A DNA stretch of 35,109 nucleotides. Origin: Cellulomonas sp. ACRRI. Its GTDB lineage: Bacteria > Actinomycetota > Actinomycetes > Actinomycetales > Cellulomonadaceae. Positions 1 to 7,417 of the stretch are shown piece after piece. Location of the stretch: assembly GCF_022346185.1 (NCBI RefSeq), contig NZ_JAKRMS010000029.1, positions 1 through 35,109 of the forward strand, in the 5' to 3' direction. Below the pieces are notes generated by a model. That model saw only the letters and a program-made list of their open reading frames with translations. It did not search any database and was not told the DNA's origin. Both the position numbers and the translations under genes were made by a program. Numbering within the stretch: position 1 is the first letter of the stretch; each line of letters begins with the position of its first letter.

Positions 1-187
1 CCCATGCCTGCCCGACCAGCACCCCCGCGAGCACCAGCCCGCCGGCCGCGCCCGCCCCGGCCGCGCGGGTCCAGGCCCGCCGGCGCCGGGCGTGCGGCAC
101 GACCCCCGTCAGGTGCACGTCGATCCTCGGGGCGGCGGCCTCGACGCGGGAGCGCAGGTCGCGGACGAACTCGTCGTCGGTGCTCAT
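1..187 (-). CDS. Membrane protein downstream of the ECF sigma factor, partial (possible anti-sigma)
   Basis: Only the first 62 residues are inside the window; the gene runs off the left edge. It begins with ATG at 187, and that ATG overlaps the stop of the sigma factor gene (ATGA at 184-187), so the two are probably translationally coupled. The visible part has an acidic start (MSTDDEFVRDLRSR), a basic patch (HARRRRAW) and then a hydrophobic, Ala/Gly/Val/Leu-rich stretch that looks like one membrane segment. This layout, a short cytoplasmic N-terminus followed by a membrane helix directly after a SigE-type sigma gene, is common for anti-sigma or sigma-associated membrane proteins. No zinc-binding anti-sigma motif is visible in this fragment, so the role is inferred from position only. 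Confidence 0.6.
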   Translation of the reverse strand, partial: MSTDDEFVRDLRSRVEAAAPRIDVHLTGVVPHARRRRAWTRAAGAGAAGGLVLAGVLVGQAW

Positions 188-825
188 CGGGTGCTCCTCG
201 GGTCGGTGGGGCGGCCGGGGCCGGCGGCGTCCTCGCCGAGCGAGGCGCGCAGCCGCGCGAGCGCGCGCGACGCGGTGGACTTCACGGTGCCGACGGTGAC
301 GCCCAGGTCCTCGGCGACCTCGGCCTCGGACAGGCCCTCCAGGTGCCGGAGCACGACGACGCGCCGCTGCCGGGTGCTCAGCGTGGCCAGCGCCCGGACC
401 AGCTGGTCGCGGTCCGCCTGCTGCTGGGCACCGGACGGCGTCGCGCCGTCCGGGAGGTCGCCGGGGTCGGTCAGCACCTCGCGGCGCCGGCGGCGCCAGG
501 TGTCGACGCGCAGGTTCGCCAGCACACGCCGGGCGTAGGCGAGCGGGTCGCGCTCGCGCGCCCGCGGCCACGCGAGGTAGGTGCGGACGAGCGCCTGCTG
601 CACGAGCTCGTCGGCCTGGTGGGCGTCGCCGCACAGCAGCCAGGCCGTCCGGGCGAGGGCGGGCGCGGCGTCGCCCATGAACAGGGCGAACTCCTCGTCG
701 GCGGTCGCCCGGCGGGTGGGCTCGCGGCGCGCCGCGCCCTCGGGCCCGCGGTCGGGCTGCACGGGGAGCAGGAGCTCCGCCGGCGCGTCGGGCCCCTCGG
801 CCGGGGCGGCGATGGTGACTCTCAC
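184..825 (-). CDS. ECF RNA polymerase sigma factor, SigE-like (sigma-70 family)
   Basis: A 213-residue protein with the two ECF domains. Region 2 lies at about residues 44-115 (DEEFALFMGDAAPALARTAW, then DELVQQALVRTYLAW and a basic VDTWRRRRREVL). Region 4 lies at about 145-195 (LSTRQRRVVVLRHLEGLSEA and a helix-turn-helix ending VGTVKSTASRALARLR). It resembles the actinobacterial SigE/SigM-type factors that recruit RNA polymerase to stress or envelope promoters. The first 40 residues are low complexity, so the start is uncertain: GTG at 825 is used, but GTG at 840 is in frame and neither has a clear Shine-Dalgarno. It lies 35 bp after dgt on the same strand and overlaps the next, membrane-anchored gene, its likely regulator. 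Confidence 0.85.
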   Translation of the reverse strand: MRVTIAAPAEGPDAPAELLLPVQPDRGPEGAARREPTRRATADEEFALFMGDAAPALARTAWLLCGDAHQADELVQQALVRTYLAWPRARERDPLAYARRVLANLRVDTWRRRRREVLTDPGDLPDGATPSGAQQQADRDQLVRALATLSTRQRRVVVLRHLEGLSEAEVAEDLGVTVGTVKSTASRALARLRASLGEDAAGPGRPTDPRSTR

Positions 826-860
826 ACCAGGTACACGCACCGCGGGGCTCGGAGGTTGCG

Positions 861-2132
861 TCAGTACCGCGGCGGGGGCGCCAGCCGCGCGTGCCAGGCG
901 GCCGCGCTGACGTCGGTGAGCGACGCCACCTGGTCCACCACGACCCGCAGCCGGGCCGCGTCGTCCGCCGCCGCGCGCCAGTCCGCGGCGAACGGCGGCT
1001 CCAGCGCCAGCGGCGCCCGCTCGGACAGCACGTGCACCAGGTCGGCCAGGATCTCCCGCTGCCGCTGGTAGAGCGGCTCGAGCTCGCGCGGCGCCATGAC
1101 GTAGGCGACCGCGAGGCCCTTGAGCACCAGGATCTCGGCCTGGGTCTCCTCGGGGACGATGAGGTCCGCGGCGTACCGGGTCAGCGGGCCGGGCCCGTAC
1201 CGCTCCCGGGTGGCGACCTGCGCGGCGCGGGCGAACCGGCCGATGAGCTGGCTGGTGGTGTCCTTGAGCGCCGCGAGCGCCCCCCGGGTGCCGTCGAACC
1301 CGGGGCGCCACAGCTCGGCGGCGACCAGGCGGTCCATCGCGGCCTCCAGCCCGGCGGCGTCGATCGCATCGCCGTACCAGGTCTGGATCGCCTCGACGAC
1401 CCGCGCCCGCTGATCCGGGACGGTCAGCACCCACAGGTCGAACCGGCCGCCCACGACCGCGTCCTCGACGTCGTGCACCGAGTAGGAGATGTCGTCGGCG
1501 AGGTCCATGACCTGCGCCTCCAGGCACTTGCGTCCGGTCGGGGAGCCGTCGCGCAGCCAGGCGAACACCGGCAGGTCGTCGGCGTACACGCCGAACTTGT
1601 GCGTCGGGCGGCCGGTCGCGGACAGCGGGCCCTCGCCGGCGCCCCAGGGGTACTTGACGGATGCGTCGAGGGAGGCCCGGGTGAGGTTCAACCCCACGGC
1701 GACGCCGTCCGGCCCGACGACCTTCGGCTCCAGGCGGGTGAGCAGCCGGAGCGTCTGCGCGTTGCCCTCGAAGCCGCCGATGTCGCGGGAGAGGTGGGCC
1801 AGCGCGCGCTCGCCGTTGTGGCCGAACGGCGGGTGGCCGAGGTCGTGCGCGAGGCACGCCGTGTCGACGACGTCCGGGTCGCAGCCCAGGGTCTTGCCGA
1901 TCTCCCGGCCGACCTGCGCGACCTCCAGGGTGTGCGTCAGCCGCGTGCGGACGAAGTCGTCGCTCGACGGGCCGAGCACCTGGGTCTTGGCGCCGAGCCG
2001 GCGCAGCGCCGACGAGTGCACCAGGCGCGCGCGGTCGCGCTCGAACGGGGTCCGGGAGCGCGACTTGGGCGCCTCGGCGACCCAGCGCTCCCGGTCGGCG
2101 TCGACGTAGCCGTCGGGGTGCTCGCTGGTCAC
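861..2132 (-). CDS. dgt: Deoxyguanosinetriphosphate triphosphohydrolase-like protein (dGTPase)
   Basis: 423 residues, normal for the actinobacterial dGTPase family, HD-superfamily metalloenzymes that hydrolyse dNTPs to nucleosides and triphosphate in the cytoplasm. The HD signature is visible: RLTHTLEVAQ supplies the first His, AHDLGHPPFGHNGE the His-Asp pair, and the family-typical start RSRTPFERDRARLVHSSALR is present. Further on, LADDISYSVHDVEDAV matches the conserved family block. The GTG at 2132 is chosen because it gives the usual N-terminus (TSEHPDGYVDADRERW) and a TAAACT hexamer lies exactly 7 nt upstream, suggesting a leaderless mRNA. In many actinobacteria dgt follows dusB; here the maltose locus separates them. 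Confidence 0.93.
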   Translation of the reverse strand: MTSEHPDGYVDADRERWVAEAPKSRSRTPFERDRARLVHSSALRRLGAKTQVLGPSSDDFVRTRLTHTLEVAQVGREIGKTLGCDPDVVDTACLAHDLGHPPFGHNGERALAHLSRDIGGFEGNAQTLRLLTRLEPKVVGPDGVAVGLNLTRASLDASVKYPWGAGEGPLSATGRPTHKFGVYADDLPVFAWLRDGSPTGRKCLEAQVMDLADDISYSVHDVEDAVVGGRFDLWVLTVPDQRARVVEAIQTWYGDAIDAAGLEAAMDRLVAAELWRPGFDGTRGALAALKDTTSQLIGRFARAAQVATRERYGPGPLTRYAADLIVPEETQAEILVLKGLAVAYVMAPRELEPLYQRQREILADLVHVLSERAPLALEPPFAADWRAAADDAARLRVVVDQVASLTDVSAAAWHARLAPPPRY

Positions 2133-2145
2133 GGGCCCCAGTTTA
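2132..2145 (-). promoter_or_regulatory. Leaderless promoter -10 of dgt
   Basis: On the minus strand TAAACT (2145-2140) fits the TAnnnT -10 pattern and is followed by 7 nt and then the GTG start at 2132. Transcription would begin at or next to the start codon, and there is no Shine-Dalgarno. No good -35 is seen. Confidence 0.5.
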
Positions 2146-2187
2146 GGCGGGCGACCCCGGCACCGGCTCCAGGCGCGGCCTACCGCC

Positions 2188-2215
2188 GCATGCAGAGTGC
2201 ATGCACAATGGCAGC
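2188..2215 (+). promoter_or_regulatory. Operator and leaderless promoter of the FitAB-type operon
   Basis: GCATGCA (2188-2194) is repeated within a perfect 10-bp palindrome, GTGCATGCAC (2197-2206). The palindrome overlaps a -10-like CACAAT (2204-2209) that ends 6 nt before the ATG at 2216. VapB/FitA ribbon-helix-helix antitoxins characteristically bind paired short palindromes over their own promoter, so this is the likely autoregulatory site. Occupation by the complex would cover the -10 box. Confidence 0.55.
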
Positions 2216-2464
2216 ATGGTGGCCCTCCAGATCCGCGACATCCCCGACGACGCGCGCGACGCGCTCGCCCGGCGCGCGCGGGCCAAGGGACAGAGCCTGC
2301 AGGCGTTCTTGCGCGAGATGGTGCTCCGGGAGGCGGCGTTCGACTACAACGTCGCGCTGCTGGACGCGGTCGCCGCCTGGCGCCGTGAGTCACCCGCCTC
2401 CGGGCAGGACGTGCTGGACGCGCTCGACGCCGCCCGCCGCGACCGGCCGGGCGGCTCGGCGTGA
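2216..2464 (+). CDS. FitA/VapB-like ribbon-helix-helix antitoxin
   Basis: An 82-residue protein with the FitA-type N-terminus MVALQIRDIPDDARDALARR: the beta strand VALQIRDIP followed by a helix, and then a second helix (SLQAFLREMVLREA). This is the Arc/MetJ-like ribbon-helix-helix fold that binds operator DNA as a dimer. The C-terminal part (about residues 45-82) should wrap the toxin. The ATG at 2216 is preferred over ATG 2201 because the domain begins there and CACAAT sits 6 nt upstream. The stop overlaps the toxin start (GTGA at 2461-2464), the usual coupling in such modules. It is divergent from dgt, with 83 bp between starts. Confidence 0.82.
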   Translation: MVALQIRDIPDDARDALARRARAKGQSLQAFLREMVLREAAFDYNVALLDAVAAWRRESPASGQDVLDALDAARRDRPGGSA

Positions 2465-2862
2465 TCGTCCCCGACGCCTCCGCGTTCGCCCTGCTCTTCA
2501 CCGGCGACGACCCTCGGGCAGCCGCGGCCGACCGCGCGCTGCGCGCCGATCCGGCGTGGCTCGTCCCCGAGCAGTGGCACGTCGAGGTGCTCGCCGTGAT
2601 CCGCGGCCTGCTCCTGGGCGACAAGATCGGCCAGGCCCGAGCCGACGCAGCTGTGGGTGCGCTCGCCGCCGCCACCGTCGCCGTGACGCCGACGGCTCCG
2701 CTGCTGCCTCGGATGTGGCAGGTGCGGACGAACCTCTCGGCGTACGACGCCGCCTACGTCGCGGCGGCGGAGGCGCACGACGCGACCCTGGTGACCGCGG
2801 ACGCACGGATCGCGCGCGCGGGCGTCGCGCGATGCGCGATCCGGACGATCACCGCGTCCTGA
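2461..2862 (+). CDS. PIN-domain ribonuclease toxin, VapC/FitB-like
   Basis: 133 residues, the normal length for a single PIN domain. The acidic metal-binding residues are in place: Asp5 in MIVPDAS, Glu in WHVEVLAVIRG (about residue 42), Asp in LSAYDAAYVAAAE (about 95) and Asp in LVTADARIA (about 113). PIN toxins are Mg-dependent RNases, often cutting tRNA or rRNA, and are held inactive by the cognate antitoxin. GTG at 2461 overlaps the antitoxin stop by four bases. Its 3' end is only 9 bp from the convergent amylase gene, leaving no room for a separate terminator. The RNA target cannot be predicted from sequence. Confidence 0.85.
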   Translation: MIVPDASAFALLFTGDDPRAAAADRALRADPAWLVPEQWHVEVLAVIRGLLLGDKIGQARADAAVGALAAATVAVTPTAPLLPRMWQVRTNLSAYDAAYVAAAEAHDATLVTADARIARAGVARCAIRTITAS

Positions 2863-2871
2863 CCTGCCGCG

Positions 2872-4806
2872 TCACGCCAGCCGCCACACCTGCACGCCCG
2901 GCCCGTCCCCCGGCAGCCGCAGCCCGCCCGGCTCGACCCCGAGCGCCGCCCCGCCGTGCAGGTTCTCGGGCTGCTCCCCCGCCGCCAGCAGGTGGCCGGG
3001 CAGCAGCGCCCCGCCCCACGGCGCCCGCGCCGCGAGCACCAGCACCCGCTCGTCGGCGGTCTCCCGCAGGTACGCGATCGCGTCGTCCCGGACGAGCGCC
3101 CAGCGCAGCCCGCCCTCGCGCAGCGCGCGGGACGAGCGCCGCAGCGCGATCAGCGACCGGTACGTCTCGAACAGCCCGGTGTCCCACGTCGGGCCGCCGC
3201 CGGCGTCGATCTGGTCCCACGGCATCGGCACGCGCGAGTTCTCGCCGTTGCGCCCGACCAGCCCGCCCTCGTCGCCCGCGAACAGCACCGGCGTGCCGGG
3301 GTAGGTCATCAGCAGGCCGACGCCCACCTCGACCAGGTCCCGCGAGCCGGCGATGGTCCGGAACCGCGCGGTGTCGTGCGACCCGAGCAGGTTCCACTGG
3401 TGGGTCGTCACGCTCCACGGGACGGCGGCGCCGAACTCGCGCATGGCCGCCACGGCCGCGGTGCCGGGCCGGCGCGGGATGCCCACGGGCAGCTCGACGT
3501 AGCGCAGCCCCGCCGCGGCCTCGGACGCCGGGTCGGTGAGCCAGGTCCACACCGGGCGCGTGAACGCCGAGTAGTTCATCGTCCCGTGCCAGCCGCCGGC
3601 GGCCCGGAGGTCGGCGCCCGCGTCGTGGAAGTGCTCCGCGATCAGCACCGCGTCCGGGTTGATCTCCGCCATGGCCGCGCGCATCCGCTCCGCGACCTCG
3701 TGCGTCAGGTCGTCCGCGCCCTGCCGGCCGGTCATGTTCGCGACGTCGACCCGCCAGCCGTCCATGCCGAACGGCTCGGACAGGTACCGGCCCACGACCG
3801 ACGACGGGCCGCCGAACATCCGCGCGGCGAGCGCGGGCGCGTGGTGGTCGAGCTTCGGCAGCGAGGCGTGGCCGAGCCAGCCGACGTAGCCCGGCTCGGC
3901 GTCCTGCCAGTAGTAGAAGGAGCGCTCCTCCGCCGCCGGGTCCCCGACCGCGCGCCGGAACCAGTCGTGCGCGTCGCCGGTGTGGTTGGTCGTCAGGTCG
4001 CCGACCAGCCGCATCCCGCGGCCGTGCAGCGCCCGCGCCAGCGAGGCGAAGGCCTCGTCCCCGCCGAGCACCGGGTCGACGTGGTCGAACGTCCGCGCGT
4101 CGTACCGGTGGTTCGACCGGCCGGGGAACACCGGCGTCAGGTAGAGGGTGTCGACGCCGAGCCGCTGCAGGTGGTCCAGCCGCCGCTCGATGCCGCCGAG
4201 GTCGCCGCCGTACAGCTGTGTCCCGGTGCCGGGCCCGCCGCCGATGGGCTCGTCGCCCCACGCCGCGGGCAGCGCCCAGTCGGGCAGGTCGCCCTCGGGC
4301 GGGCCGTCGTGCCGGCCCGAGGAGCGCGCGAACCGGTCCGGGAACACCTGGTAGACGACGGCGTCGCGAGCCCAGGCGGGCCCGGGCGGCGTGGTCGACA
4401 GCCGGAAGTCCGAGGTGTCCGGCACGTCCCGGGCGATCGTGCCCTCGCCGTTCAGCCACTCCTGGCCGCCGGGCCGGCCGGGGCCGGCGAGGAGGAACCG
4501 GTACGACGTGACCGGGTTCGTCACCGGCACGTCGGCGGTGAACCAGCGCTCGTGCGCGTCGCCCCCGTCGGCCCGCGCCGGGTAGACCCGCGGCTCGCCG
4601 TCCTCCACGACCCGGAGCCACACCTCGGGGTCCGGCCCGGCCCCGGCGGGCACCCGCAGCCGCACCGGCACCACGTCGCCGAGCGCCGGCGTCCGCGCCG
4701 GGACGTAGAGGGCGGAGCCGTCGTGGTGCGCGCCGAGCGGCACGGCGACGGCGTCGGGTGCGGCGGGGCCGGCGGCGTGCCGGCCCCGCGTCGTCGGGTC
4801 GGACAA
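2872..4806 (-). CDS. GH13 alpha-amylase family hydrolase (maltodextrin-active, cyclomaltodextrinase-like)
   Basis: About 644 residues with an N-terminal beta-sandwich (starch-binding/CBM34-like; VWLRVVEDGEPRVYPARADG, then VTSYRFLLAG) and a GH13 TIM barrel. The four GH13 regions are visible: DLTTNHTGD; GWRVDVANM with the nucleophile near Asp354; AVLIAEHFHD with the acid/base near Glu391; and LLGSHDTAR with the third carboxylate near Asp478. No signal peptide is seen, so it is probably cytoplasmic, cutting imported maltodextrins. It follows malG by 5 bp and closes the malEFG operon. The start is uncertain: TTG at 4806 keeps the beginning of the sandwich (HDGSALYVPA), and GTG at 4743 is the main alternative. 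Substrate preference (maltodextrin, cyclodextrin or pullulan) cannot be decided here. Confidence 0.85.
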   Translation of the reverse strand: MSDPTTRGRHAAGPAAPDAVAVPLGAHHDGSALYVPARTPALGDVVPVRLRVPAGAGPDPEVWLRVVEDGEPRVYPARADGGDAHERWFTADVPVTNPVTSYRFLLAGPGRPGGQEWLNGEGTIARDVPDTSDFRLSTTPPGPAWARDAVVYQVFPDRFARSSGRHDGPPEGDLPDWALPAAWGDEPIGGGPGTGTQLYGGDLGGIERRLDHLQRLGVDTLYLTPVFPGRSNHRYDARTFDHVDPVLGGDEAFASLARALHGRGMRLVGDLTTNHTGDAHDWFRRAVGDPAAEERSFYYWQDAEPGYVGWLGHASLPKLDHHAPALAARMFGGPSSVVGRYLSEPFGMDGWRVDVANMTGRQGADDLTHEVAERMRAAMAEINPDAVLIAEHFHDAGADLRAAGGWHGTMNYSAFTRPVWTWLTDPASEAAAGLRYVELPVGIPRRPGTAAVAAMREFGAAVPWSVTTHQWNLLGSHDTARFRTIAGSRDLVEVGVGLLMTYPGTPVLFAGDEGGLVGRNGENSRVPMPWDQIDAGGGPTWDTGLFETYRSLIALRRSSRALREGGLRWALVRDDAIAYLRETADERVLVLAARAPWGGALLPGHLLAAGEQPENLHGGAALGVEPGGLRLPGDGPGVQVWRLA

Positions 4807-4811
4807 GCGGT

Positions 4812-5690
4812 TCAGCCCTTCACGGAGCCGGCGGTGAGGCCGCCGACGATGTACTTCTGCAGGAACAGGAACAGCAGCACGACCGGGATCGCGGCGATCA
4901 CCGCGCCGGCGGCGAAGATGCCCCAGCGCGCGTTGCGCTCGTCGGACGCCCAGTTGTACAGGCCGAGCGCCAGGGTGAACCGCTCCGGCCGCTGCAGCAC
5001 GACCTTGGCGATGATGAACTCGCCGTAGGACGAGATGAACGACAGCAGCCCGACGACCGCGAGGATCGGCGCCACCAGCCGCAGGATGATCGTCCAGAAG
5101 ATCTGCGCGTGCGTGGCGCCGTCGATCTTGGCGGCCTCGTCGAGCTCGCGCGGCACGGTGTTGAAGAACCCGTACATGAGGAACGTGTTCACGCCGAGGG
5201 CGCCGCCGAGGTAGACGCAGATCAGGCCGAGCTGGGTGTTGAGCCCGATGGCCGGGAACACCTCGGACAGCGACAGCAGCAGCAGGAACAGCGCCACGAA
5301 GGCGAGCATCTGCGGGAACATCTGCACCAGCAGCAGCGTGGTCAGGCCCGAGCGGCGGCCGCGGAACCGGAACCGCGAGAACGCGTAGGCCGCGGCGGCG
5401 CCCATGAGCACCGTGCCGACGGCGGTCGCGGTGGACACCACGAGCGAGTTGAGCGCCCAGTTGTCGTACCCCCGCGGGCCCAGCTCCGTGTAGTTCTCGA
5501 GGCTGATCGTGCGGAACAGCTGATTCGAGCCGGTCAGCGTGCCGCCGGGGTTGAGCGACGCGGACAGGACGTACAGCAGCGGCAGCAGGCAGACCGCGAT
5601 CATCACGACGCCGACGACGTGCCGCCAGCCGACCTCGGACCACCAGCGGCGGCCGCGCACCGCGGTGTGCTGCTCGATCGTGCGGGCCAT
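4812..5690 (-). CDS. malG: Maltose/maltodextrin ABC transporter permease
   Basis: 292 residues, typical of MalG. About six membrane segments are visible, beginning with VVGVVMIAVCLLPLLYVLSA. The EAA loop that docks the ATPase is ELDEAAKIDGATHAQIFWTI, and the conserved C-terminus is LQKYIVGGLTAGSVKG. It forms the translocation pore with MalF in the cytoplasmic membrane. A GAGGAG ribosome site within the end of malF precedes ATG 5690, and the genes are one base apart. The transport ATPase (MalK, or a shared MsiK as in Streptomyces) is not encoded nearby. Confidence 0.95.
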   Translation of the reverse strand: MARTIEQHTAVRGRRWWSEVGWRHVVGVVMIAVCLLPLLYVLSASLNPGGTLTGSNQLFRTISLENYTELGPRGYDNWALNSLVVSTATAVGTVLMGAAAAYAFSRFRFRGRRSGLTTLLLVQMFPQMLAFVALFLLLLSLSEVFPAIGLNTQLGLICVYLGGALGVNTFLMYGFFNTVPRELDEAAKIDGATHAQIFWTIILRLVAPILAVVGLLSFISSYGEFIIAKVVLQRPERFTLALGLYNWASDERNARWGIFAAGAVIAAIPVVLLFLFLQKYIVGGLTAGSVKG

Positions 5691-5691
5691 C

Positions 5692-7314
5692 TCAGATCTC
5701 CTCGAGGGTGCGGGTGCGACGGAAGCCGAGGTAGGAGATGACCCCGACGATCAGGAAGATGACGATCGACAGCGCGCTGGCGACGCCGTACTGCTTGACC
5801 CCCGACTCGAAGGCCACGGAGTAGACCATCGAGATGAGGATGTCCGTGTGGCCCACCACGTACGGGGTGCCGACGAAGTTGGGTCCGCCGCCGGTCAGCA
5901 TGTAGATCAGCGAGAAGTTGTTGAAGTTGAACGCGAAGCTCGAGATCAGCAGCGGCGCCACCGACACCATCAGCAGCGGCAGCGTGAGCGAGCGGAAGAT
6001 CCGCCAGCGCCCCGCGCCGTCGATCCGCGCGGCCTCGGTCATGTCGTGCGGGATGGACTGCAGCGCGCCGGTGCAGATGAGGAACATGTACGGGAAGCCG
6101 AGCCACAGGTTCACGCCGATGATCGCGGCCTTCGCCAGCCACGGGTCGCTCAGCCACGGGATCGACGCCCCGCCGAGCAGCACCTCGTTGATGAGGCCGA
6201 ACCGCTCGTTCAGCATGCCGCGCCAGACCAGGGCGGACAGGAAGCCCGGGAACGCGTACGGGAGGATCAGCAGCGAGCGGTAGACCTTGCGGCCGCGCAC
6301 CCGGGGGTCGTTGAACGTGATCGCGAGGAACAGGCCGAGCGCGAACGTCGTCACCACGGACAGGAACGCGAACACGAAGGTCCAGACGAAGATCTGCGCG
6401 AACGGCCCGGCCATCCGGGAGTCGGTGACCATCGCGGTGAAGTTGTCGAAGCCGACGCCGACCCGCCAGCCGGGGGTCAGCCGCTCGCCGTCCTCGGACA
6501 CGAAGTTGCCGCCCTCGCCCGGGGAGTAGACGGTGCCGGTCTCGGTGTCGGTGAACGTGTCGCTCGCGGCGTCGTACTCGAGCGTCGACTGGAACACGTA
6601 GCCGGTCGAGCCGTCCTGGGTGCGGACGGAGCCGTCGGCGGGGTCGTCGGAGAACGGCACCCGCAGCGAGGTGATCGCCTCCTGGTCCGCGGCGACCTGC
6701 GCGAAGCCGAGCACCTCCCAGCCGGGGACGGCGGTGATGCGGCCGGACTCGACGGTGGCGTCGACGTCCTCGAACGGCTGCTCGGCGGTGCCGACCTGGG
6801 CGTCGCCGTCCTCGGTGACGACCGCGAAGCCGAGCTCGTCACCGCTCTGCACGACCGCGAGCGGCAGCGCGGGCGAGCCCTCGACGCGGCGCTCGTTCTG
6901 AGCGGCGATCTGCGAGATCGCGTCGGCCTTGGTCGAGTTGTGGCCGTCGCCGTAGTTCGTGAACGCGACGTAGCCGGTGTAGCCCATGGCGAACAGCTGG
7001 TACACGACCAGGAACACCAGGCCGGGCACCAGGTACTTCGCCGGCAGCATCCGGCGGGAGAAGTAGGCCCAGTTCGCGACGGCGAGCGCCACGACCAGGA
7101 ACGCCAGGATCCCCCACTGGCCCACGGCCCAGGCGGACAGGATCCCGTACACGCCGAGCGCGTCGACCGTGCCGACGAGGATCAGCTTGGCGATGAACCC
7201 CGGGGAGAAGGAGCGGGCGTGCGACGTGGTGCCGCGGGGCACGCGCCGGCGGGGCGGGCGGGTCGTCCCGGGGTCGCCGGGCGCGACCTCCTGGACGGTC
7301 GACTGGTCGGACAT
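5692..7314 (-). CDS. malF: Maltose/maltodextrin ABC transporter permease with large extracytoplasmic loop
   Basis: 540 residues. After the N-terminal hydrophobic segments (FIAKLILVGTVDALGVYGIL, ILAFLVVALAVANWAYF, YLVPGLVFLVVYQLFAMGY) comes a soluble insertion at about residues 125-300, rich in acidic residues and Thr/Ser (e.g. TEDGDAQVGTAEQPFEDVDA). It corresponds to the periplasmic P2 loop that contacts the binding protein in MalF. The rest is the permease core, with the EAA loop DMTEAARIDGAGRWRIFRSL. ATG 7314 has a GGAGG site upstream. It follows malE after a 103-bp gap containing a perfect 13-bp inverted repeat, which may lower permease expression relative to the binding protein. Confidence 0.95.
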   Translation of the reverse strand: MSDQSTVQEVAPGDPGTTRPPRRRVPRGTTSHARSFSPGFIAKLILVGTVDALGVYGILSAWAVGQWGILAFLVVALAVANWAYFSRRMLPAKYLVPGLVFLVVYQLFAMGYTGYVAFTNYGDGHNSTKADAISQIAAQNERRVEGSPALPLAVVQSGDELGFAVVTEDGDAQVGTAEQPFEDVDATVESGRITAVPGWEVLGFAQVAADQEAITSLRVPFSDDPADGSVRTQDGSTGYVFQSTLEYDAASDTFTDTETGTVYSPGEGGNFVSEDGERLTPGWRVGVGFDNFTAMVTDSRMAGPFAQIFVWTFVFAFLSVVTTFALGLFLAITFNDPRVRGRKVYRSLLILPYAFPGFLSALVWRGMLNERFGLINEVLLGGASIPWLSDPWLAKAAIIGVNLWLGFPYMFLICTGALQSIPHDMTEAARIDGAGRWRIFRSLTLPLLMVSVAPLLISSFAFNFNNFSLIYMLTGGGPNFVGTPYVVGHTDILISMVYSVAFESGVKQYGVASALSIVIFLIVGVISYLGFRRTRTLEEI

Positions 7315-7370
7315 GCGGGTGCCTCCGGGCGGCGCGGCGGTGCTGCTGGGTCGGGGGTGGGGGGCGAGCG

Positions 7371-7409
7371 GCGACCGCCGGGGCGCCTCGTGGGCACCCC
7401 GGCGGTCGC
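7371..7409 (-). promoter_or_regulatory. malE-malF intercistronic stem-loop
   Basis: GCGACCGCCGGGG (7371-7383) is exactly complementary to CCCCGGCGGTCGC (7397-7409), with a 13-nt loop. It begins 8 bp after the malE stop and has no T-tract. A partial terminator or a 3' mRNA stabiliser for malE would both give more binding protein than permease. E. coli also has stem-loop (REP) sequences between malE and malF. Confidence 0.6.
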
Positions 7410-7417
7410 GGAGGCGG

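Noticed and set aside
2201-2215. Upstream ATG (2201) as the antitoxin start
   Set aside because: It lies inside the operator palindrome and before the end of the -10-like box, and the domain begins at ATG 2216.
891-3539. Plus-strand open frame of 882 codons opposite dgt and through the toxin-antitoxin region
   Set aside because: Composition is that of a shadow frame; it crosses several well-supported genes and contains no family motif.
2956-5028. Plus-strand open frame of 690 codons opposite the amylase gene
   Set aside because: Antisense shadow of a gene whose GH13 catalytic motifs are complete.
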